Origin: Portulaca oleracea
Taxonomy: Eukaryota; Streptophyta; Magnoliopsida; Caryophyllales; Portulacaceae
Direction of reading: 5' to 3'
DNA: 64,000 nt
Assembly: GCA_029582165.1 (NCBI GenBank)
Contig: CM055877.1
Span: 40,830,749 to 40,894,748 of the forward strand
This document shows, in pieces, positions 57,201-64,000 of this stretch (its first letter is position 1; the number at the start of each line of letters is the position of its first letter). The notes beneath the pieces are model-generated. The model did not search any database, was not told the DNA's origin, and saw nothing but the letters and a program-made list of their open reading frames with translations. The position numbers and the translations under genes are program-made.

Positions 57201-58589
57201 TTCATTTATTAACTACTTTGGATAACACGAAGTTAGGTTTTGCGGACATGCTGTTATGAGCTCGGGGACATGCTGTTAGACTTTATTGGTTTTTTAGGAC
57301 ATGCGCTTTTGTTTATGGCAAATGTCACTAGTTAATTGTTTCAACGGGCATGTAATCATGTTTTAAAGAACATGTTATTGGGTAGGGGACATGAACCATG
57401 TGTTGTCGATTTAATTTTGTTCTTAGTTCTTAATGTAGATTTGATTTTTTTTCAAAGCTCCTTAGTTTTAGTGGACATGTACTTATGTTTCACGAGCATA
57501 AGATTATTGCCAAAATCTATTTACACCCTGGGAAGGTGGAGGGGGTAAGGGATCTAGCTGGTGATGAGGGACGTGTATTTTGTGTTACTCGGTGGTGGTA
57601 GCAAAGCATGTGATAGACAGAGAAATGGGGAGAGAAAGACAGAATGGATGGTAGGCGGTGGACCGGTGATGGAGTTGGTGGCTCTAAGTGCTAGTGAGGG
57701 GCCGATGACAATGCTGGAGGGAGGGAGGGAGGGAGGGAGAGAGAGGGAGAGAGAGAGAGAGAGAGAGAGAGGAGTGGAACGGTGTGTCTTTAGTGAGCCT
57801 GACAATTTCCACCAAGTGGTTTGGTGATGGCACCAGTAGCAACTTTCTGGTGGTGCCCATAGTTGTGGCAGTGAAGGGGCGGCTTGTTAGCAAAAAGAGA
57901 AAAGAGGGTGGAAGGAGGGTAAACAAAGGTCAAAATTTAGAGACAGAATTGAATGTTTAAACATGAATGCTTCAGCAATGGAGTCTTGAAGAGAATGCTT
58001 GGATAGAGTTGAATGCTCATCACAATGAAGCAAGAGTCAAACTCAACATGAAACCAAATCACGCCTTTGATTCAAGTTTTGGGGTTAATCTCAACAATCA
58101 TGGAGAATTGGACATTAAATCCCAAATCAACAGCAATAAGAGAAAGAGCATGTGATCAAAGCCTAAAGGCAAAGCCACCTTTTGATGTAGGAAAGCTCAC
58201 CAGCAGTTACCCTAGAAGATAAATCCACAAACTAATTCCATAAGGAACCCATTCTAAACCCACCACCTAAGTTAGATTAGGACAATGAGACAAGAGATTT
58301 TTGTGAGGGAGAAAACCCAACAAACTTATCTGTCACTACTTCATACGCACCAAAATCAAGTCTCAGCCAATTAAAATAATGAGATTAATTGCAACTCTAA
58401 TTGACAAGGGAAAAGAGTAACAACCAATAGGAAATTACTTCAAATTAAGAAACCCTTTAGAGAATAAAATAAGAAAGCTAATAAGAAAATGAACCCATTT
58501 CTAAACTTATTTTAACTTTCCAAGTCAACAAAAGCCTAGATGCAAATAGTGACTACCATCAAAACAGCACACATGATCCGTGAAACCCA
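57201..58589. other. Unassigned region with a GA microsatellite
   Basis: 57715-57771 is GGGA then GA repeats. ORFs across it (57554-57926, both strands) are low-complexity artefacts. A phrase family around GGGGACATG-CTGTTA recurs at 57245-57380. Confidence 0.5.
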
Positions 58590-59400
58590 GGGGTCCTTCG
58601 AATATATAAATATGGGAGGCCAAGGATCCACTAACTACTTAGGGTTTGAGAAAACCCCAAATTAGAACTCAAGAACAAACTCTATTTTTAAGGGTTTGGG
58701 GTTTTTTTTGGGGATGAACAACAAATACAACAAGAATTAAAAGGAATATGGACAATTGTAAAGAGTAATCACTCACCCAATTGAACTAAGATGTTCAATC
58801 ACTTGCACAAAGATCTTCCACAAGCAAAGAGACCCTAAACACCCAAGAAATCTCACAAAGAGTGGAGGAAGAACACCCACTCACAAAGAAGAGAAATCAC
58901 CAAGCCATTTTCACCCAAAGGATTAGCTTTCATTGATTAGGGTTTGAAAACCACCAATTACAAACTCTCCAAGTGAGAGGATTTTTGAGTCTAATTCCTA
59001 AAACCTTCAAAATTACTCTAACGAAGGGGGGAACATGTATACAAAGGAAAGGGGGAAAAGGGGGAAAAGGAAAACAACGAAAAAAGGCCGAAGAAACGTG
59101 TGTTGGGCTGAAAAGGGGGGAGGCGCTGCCAATGTCCCCTCAGAAAGTAGGCGTCAAGCAATGTACAGAGACGCTGCCAGCGTCCCCTAGGCGCAGGTAG
59201 TGCCTGTCAACGTCAGCTGACTTCCAACGCGCATAACTTCTTCATTTTAATTCCGATTTGAGCTTATTATATATCGATGGAAAGCTCTCATTGTGTATTA
59301 CAAGTTCACCAACTTTGGTGGTCATCAAAATCATATGAAGAAGTTATGATCAAAAGAGTGAAGGTATGTATTTTTCTCATACACAATTTTGCCCAATTCT
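58590..59400 (+). repeat. Gypsy-style LTR remnant, second copy
   Basis: Parallel to 53260-54060 in the same orientation: CCCAAGAAATCTCACAAAGAG, CCAAAGGATTAGCTTTCATT, GCGCATAACTTCTTCAT and ATCGATGGAAAGCTCTC occur in the same order. Confidence 0.7.
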
Positions 59401-60609
59401 TCATTTTCCTCCTTCCTTCATTCTAATCTTCCTTCCTTGACTTCCCGTCTTCTTTCTTCTTGGTTCCTTGGACTCGGTTTCTCTAGTGTTCTTTCTTGAT
59501 GCTCCACGAACCTGACCCCAACCCTTGTAAAAAGACCAAGATGCCCTTTTGCTTCCAAAAATAGTCGATTTGAGGCTTCAAAAGCGACCCGAGCTTGACT
59601 TGAAGGAAAATTGCTTGGACCCACTTTCATTATTTTTTTCCGATGATAAGGACCCTCGGGAAATATGGATCAACACACACAAGATCAAAGGAATTGATGT
59701 TCAGCTATCATCCTACAAAAATTATGTACATCCAAAATAAAGACAACCCACAAAATCAGCCATATCAAAAGAGGAAGAGCTAAACTCCCCCCTATCCTAA
59801 AAGAAGACTCTTGATGAAATTGTCTTTCAAGCACTAGAGAGGAGTCTCAAGCCCTCAAAAAAAAAAAAAAGAAATAAAAAGAAAAGAAAACTATCCTTAA
59901 AGAAGAGTCTTGATGAAATTGTCTTTCAAGCACTAGAGAAGAGTCTCAACCCCTCCAAAAAAAATTTAAATAAAAAACAAAAGAAACTTTCAGCTCCTTC
60001 CTCTCCAAAATGCTCCAAAAAATTACATGTAGTACAATCATGGCATTCTTCAATTTCCTTCCAAAAGAACCCCTCCCAAGGAAGAAGGCAGTTCCTAATT
60101 GATTAGAAACTACCAAACACCAAATTGATGTAGGGGTTATTCCTGAAACTTCAAATCCATCCAAGCAAGATACTTTAGCCCATCATTAAAGTCCAAGATC
60201 CAACTACCCCAAGTTTAACTACATGTAGAGAAGTCCAAGAGGTAAACCTGCTTATTGCACAACTTATTTGAGGTTATGCACTCAATGTAGTATGATGCAA
60301 TCAAAGTAGATACTAGACAGGCTGCTCATCAAATATGCCTACGAAGGATGGCCCTTATGTCTATAGATTTATCATAACAGCTTCATCAAACAATTTTCAT
60401 GAACCCATTTCTCGTAATGCTCTATAGCAACCATGGTCTAGCCTCGCTGTGAGGAGCCAGACATGAGCCCATCATATTTTTTTTCACATAAACCAAGTGA
60501 AATTTATACACACTTACCATCATTAGGTTACACTAGCAGATATGAATAACAGTGCAAAAGACTTTGACTTCCTCAAACATAAAACATATTTTAGCCAGCT
60601 CTAAGGAAA
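59401..60609. other. Unassigned; includes a tandem duplication
   Basis: GAAGAGTCTTGATGAAATTG and its variant recur at about 59805 and 59901 (period about 96) with A-rich spacers. No gene recognised. Confidence 0.5.
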
Positions 60610-60960
60610 ATTCTCTTTTTTTTTATTAGTAATCAAATGATATATTACAAGGATACCAAGGAGATGTCGCCCATTTACAGAAGGGGCATGTAAAAAAACA
60701 CCCATGCCTTCGGGCTCTCAATAAATCATAGGTAATATTATCAACAAATCCAAAAATTCAAGTTCCAGGAACCAAAAAACATACCAAGAATCCAACCTCT
60801 CTTCATCCTTCTCCTCTAAGTCACCAACACACCCTCCACACTACTAGTTCAAACCCGAGAAACCCCCATCAACAGAAAAGCAAGTATTCAAAGCAAAGAA
60901 CACCTACTAGGACAAGAAAATCAACACATTATTCTGCCTCATACCACATAGAACACCTAC
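60610..60960 (-). mobile_element. LINE-like 3' end
   Basis: On the minus strand the sequence ends with GTAATATATCATTTGATTAC and an A-run (T-run on plus at 60616-60624), like a LINE 3' UTR with poly(A). No coding part remains. Confidence 0.4.
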
Positions 60961-61048
60961 TAGGAACACTAAAACTTCAACGAAAAAGCAACGTTCCAGC
61001 TCCAAAGAAAATCTTGGGAGCCCAATTTCAAAAAGGAAATGCCACTAC

Positions 61049-61971
61049 CTATGTTACTCTGACACGGGTACGGGTGTCGGACACGGACACATATCCGTGT
61101 GTCGGACACAATTTTCTTGATTTTGAAGGACTTGGGGACAAGGTCGTGTACTGCGACACAAGTAGGGGGATATGGGTGCGGGTACAAGGCAAAAATTTTT
61201 TATAAGCTAAATTCTTATTAATTCCTAACCTAATAATAACTTATGGAAAATAAGTTGAAAATAATAATTATAAAATTGTAAATAGCATGATTTAATCCAT
61301 TACTTTCCAAGAATCGACTACCTTCCATAGAATTAACAATTTTCCAAAAAGTAGATATTTTTCACTTTTTTTCCTAGGTCAAAGTTGTGTTAATAATTTC
61401 ATTCTATTGCTATTGCCGCTTCATTTATCAAAGAAGTGTCTTCTACACTTCTCCACCCTTTCTCCCCCCTCTCTGCCTCGATCCTCTCCCTACCATATTT
61501 GATGTTGGTTGCCTCATCTGCCTTGATCTTCTGCCTCGATCTCCTCCCTCCCTCCCTCCCTTTCTCTTGCAATCGCAACTTTGCAAGAAATTGCAAAGGA
61601 GAGAGATAGAGAAGAGCGTCGATGCTGGATGGTGTCCACCGGCTACCGTCAAAAGAGAGAAGAGTGTCGATGTTCTGCCTCGATCTCCTACCTCTCTCCC
61701 TCCCTTTCTCCTGCAATCGCAAATTTGCAAGAAATTGGGTAACGACGCTAGATCTTCAACATTAGAAGAAGCTAACCCTAATTCTAGCAGTAAGTCCGAA
61801 AAATCTCTCATCTTTGTTTGTTTCTATGCTTTCTCGACCTTAGACTAGCCTAACTTGACCATTCGTGTCCGGTTGCCATGGTGGGTGTCCGACACATATC
61901 CCGTGTCGGTGTCCGTGTCATGTCGTGTCGACACCGGTACGACGCTGTTTTGACAAGTCGGAGTATCAGAG
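61049..61971. mobile_element. hAT-type element, 923 bp, with perfect 8-bp target duplication
   Basis: Ends CTATGTTACTCTGAC and, inverted, CTCTGATACTCCGAC. GCCACTAC stands on both sides (61041-61048, 61972-61979). Subterminal regions are rich in GTGTCGGACACGG-type repeats. The interior has a repeated block (TTTCTCYTGCAATCGCAA, twice) but no transposase. Confidence 0.92.
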
Positions 61972-62089
61972 GCCACTACATAACTTGAGAAAGCAATTAA
62001 CAGAAAAATAACTTTATTAGCTAAGTGCATAGGTAAGAAATATTACAAATTATGATCACTACACATTGCATATATACCTGTCAATTTTT

Positions 62090-62345
62090 TACCCGACCTA
62101 GTAACCTGACCGGAACTCGGCCGAAAATTCTGGGTTTTAAACACGGTTTTCTCGACCTGAACCGAAATTAACCGAACTCGGAAAATCCGCAAATTAGCGG
62201 GTCAAACCCAACCCCCCCCCCCCCCCCGTTTGACCTGAAAATTTTATTTTTTAAGCTCAACTCTGCTGGAATTTGTGACTTTCATTGAAATTCCTGACCA
62301 TTAAACTACAACCGCAACTTATTCATCTATTATTTATCTAGTTTA
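62090..62345 (-). repeat. Dispersed repeat (inverted copy of 26935-27150)
   Basis: See 26935-27150. A C-run of about 17 bases interrupts it at about 62212-62227. Confidence 0.75.
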
Positions 62346-62427
62346 AGTTGAAACATTCAAAAAATCTATCATTACTAGAATATAATCATATTTTTATTAT
62401 GTATATCATACAAATTATAGTACTTAG

Positions 62428-63202
62428 CTATGTTACCTAGACTGAGGACACGAGTGTCCGACACGGACACGGATCCAAGGGTCCGACATGGCATCCCTAA
62501 AATTTACGAACACGGGGACACGGTATCCAAGGGTCCGACACGGCAGGGGAAACAAGACCCCTTAGTTGCATAATATATTTAATTATATTAGAAGTGAAAT
62601 ATTACGTATTATTTTTTTAAAAGCATCCTGAACCCATTGATACTTTAATTTAAATTGATTTGGCCCATACAAAAAATATCTTCAGCCCAATTTTTAAAAA
62701 GAACAAAAAAAAAATGACTGCCACTTTAGTTCTAAAATAATCAAAATAAGAAACCAGAAATGATCCAAAAAACCGTAGTCCCAACGTCAATGTTTGTGTA
62801 GTGGGCCTATGCTCTTCACGCCTCCCCTCGCCCCTCCCCCCCCCCCTCTCTGTTTCTGGAGTAGCAGAACATAGACAAAATGAAAAATATGCAACATCTG
62901 CTCCCTCTCTCCCGTCTCTCACCGGCGACCGGAAATCGGCGACTTCTGACTGGGGAAAACCCATTGGTGGGGTCACGTCATCCATTCGACCAAAAGCCCC
63001 CAACTACCCCCTCCCCTCCCCCCCCCCCCAAACACCCACCAATTGGTTGTCCAATTGTTCGATCTAAGGTTTGTCGCTGACTAGGGTTCGTTCATGGCCG
63101 TGTCCCGCAATTCTGCCCAGGTCCGCCACGGGTCCCGTGTCTGGATCCGTATCATGTCGACCCTGGTACGGCAGCCCTAATAGCCGAGTCCAGGTAACGT
63201 AG
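62428..63202. mobile_element. hAT-like element, 775 bp
   Basis: Starts CTATGTTACCTAGACT and ends AGTCCAGGTAACGTAG; subterminal GTCCGACACGG repeats as in 61049-61971. No clean 8-bp duplication (GTACTTAG against AGACAATT). The GC-rich interior with C-runs has no transposase. Confidence 0.7.
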
Positions 63203-63798
63203 AGACAATTTGTTATTCAAAGAAAAAATGGAAAAGGTCCTTATATAACCTTGGCCAGCCAAAAAAAAAAAAATACACCTTACTTTATTTACTCGAACTC
63301 AAATACACCCAACCCAGATTTACCCCATGTACAACTGACCTGTATTTGACCTGCCCACCCGAATTGAAAGTCTAATTGCACAAGACCTTACCATCACAAA
63401 AATGACAGGGTCACACATTTATAATGCATATATGCTGTCAGCAGCACATAAGATGATGTGATTGTGAATGTGTCTCTGTCATGATGACAGCTATATGAAG
63501 CATATATGGCAACTAGTGCAGGAACATCAGTTATTTAGAACTCAAGACATTTGTACTTTATATTCCATCAACAAATTAAATATGACGTTTGATAGCCACT
63601 GTTTTTTGAACTACGAGTCTTAGGAAATGGCGTCCACCACACCTCAAGGACAAACCCAAGGTAAATACAAACACAAAGAAGATCAAACAACAGATGAAAG
63701 GAAACAAATAATGTAGGCCCCTTAAAATAGACAAAAGTGATTTCAGCACATAAAAATCAGTCGGTCTTCCACATAATCCAGAAGTCCACTAAATTTAC
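63203..63798. other. No supported feature
   Basis: AT-rich spacer, possibly an intron or 3' flank of the exon at 63799. Confidence 0.4.
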
Positions 63799-63852
63799 CT
63801 TTTCATCACTCAAGGACTCCACTTCACCAGTCAAAGCAATTCGTGCTGGAAG
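63799..63852 (-). CDS. Single internal exon of an unidentified gene
   Basis: Between a TTGTTACAG acceptor and a GTAAAT donor on the minus strand, 18 codons read LPARIALTGEVESLSDEK. Splice sites and composition look genuine. The wording (P-A-R-x-x-L-T-G-x-V) resembles the split-barrel FMN-binding class, but this is weak. Flanking exons would lie to the left (downstream) and beyond the right edge (upstream). Confidence 0.4.
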
Positions 63853-64000
63853 CTGTAACAAAACAGGGATAAACCGACCAATGCTTTTTCAATGCTTTAA
63901 ATAAGGTTGCAATTGTTAAGACATGATTCACCATAAGGTTGCAATTCAATACCAACCTTTTTCAATGCTTTAAATAAGCTTCCTAGCGGCCCAGGGCAGG

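Noticed and set aside
57554..57926. Ser-Leu and Glu-Arg rich ORFs on both strands
   Set aside because: Artefacts of the GA/CT microsatellite.
61387..61848. 153-codon ORF and two minus-strand ORFs
   Set aside because: They lie within the hAT-type element, contain an internal duplication, and show no domain.

Overview
The window is a transposon-rich piece of a flowering-plant nuclear genome, most probably a eudicot. It is AT-rich, its genes are split by introns, and both the transposon set (LINEs, Ty1/copia elements including a Sirevirus-like one, Mutator, hAT, Stowaway, PIF/Harbinger, CACTA and Helitron ends) and the gene families (plant CREG-like protein, GRXS17-type glutaredoxin) are typical of plants. 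Nothing bacterial, plastid or mitochondrial was seen. The species cannot be named from the sequence.

Layout. 1-2860: 5' part of a LINE on the minus strand; ORF2 is open to the window edge and ORF1 carries one in-frame stop. 3420-4480: a decayed second LINE reverse transcriptase with expanded TA microsatellites. 4490-7800: intergenic. 7810-9520: Stowaway MITE, Helitron 3' end and a long-TIR element, followed by a degenerate repeat field to 10350. 10595-15492: a complete-length but broken Copia element (minus) with 246-bp LTRs. 16137-16626: Mutator-type MITE. 17008-20206: an internally deleted Sirevirus-like element (plus). 20207-21143: two foldback elements in tandem. 21527-22711: tandem repeats ending in a CACTA-type terminus. 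22720-25970: a Mutator transposase pseudogene split by inserted DNA. 26233-26698: a GRF zinc-finger gene fragment. 27380-28143: a nested foldback with a very GC-rich palindrome.

28268-34707 holds the one gene that can be modelled end to end: a CREG-like secreted protein (PNP-oxidase-like fold), seven exons, 235 codons plus stop. Its first intron fits the family only with an unusual AC 3' end, and its introns hold a hAT MITE and a Mutator element with clear target duplications. An isolated GRXS17 exon lies downstream on the other strand.

34708-47250 is mixed: a 1-kb almost pure A/T tract inside a Tourist-like element, a LINE 3' fragment, minus-strand exons of one or two unidentified genes (40322-40919 and 46475-47248), a three-copy local repeat that preserves both the filled and the empty site of a Stowaway MITE, and a PIF/Harbinger-like element. 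47968-57200 holds microsatellites, a Mutator-type MITE and a 7.1-kb decayed Copia element inserted into a dispersed repeat. 57200-64000 is repeat remnants, two related hAT-type elements and one small coding exon near the right edge.

The genes do not form a pathway; the content is a stack of independent insertions around a few ordinary plant genes. I found no convincing new multi-gene system. The features most worth a second look are the CREG intron 1 boundary, the two hairpin clusters, and the single-stop LINE.
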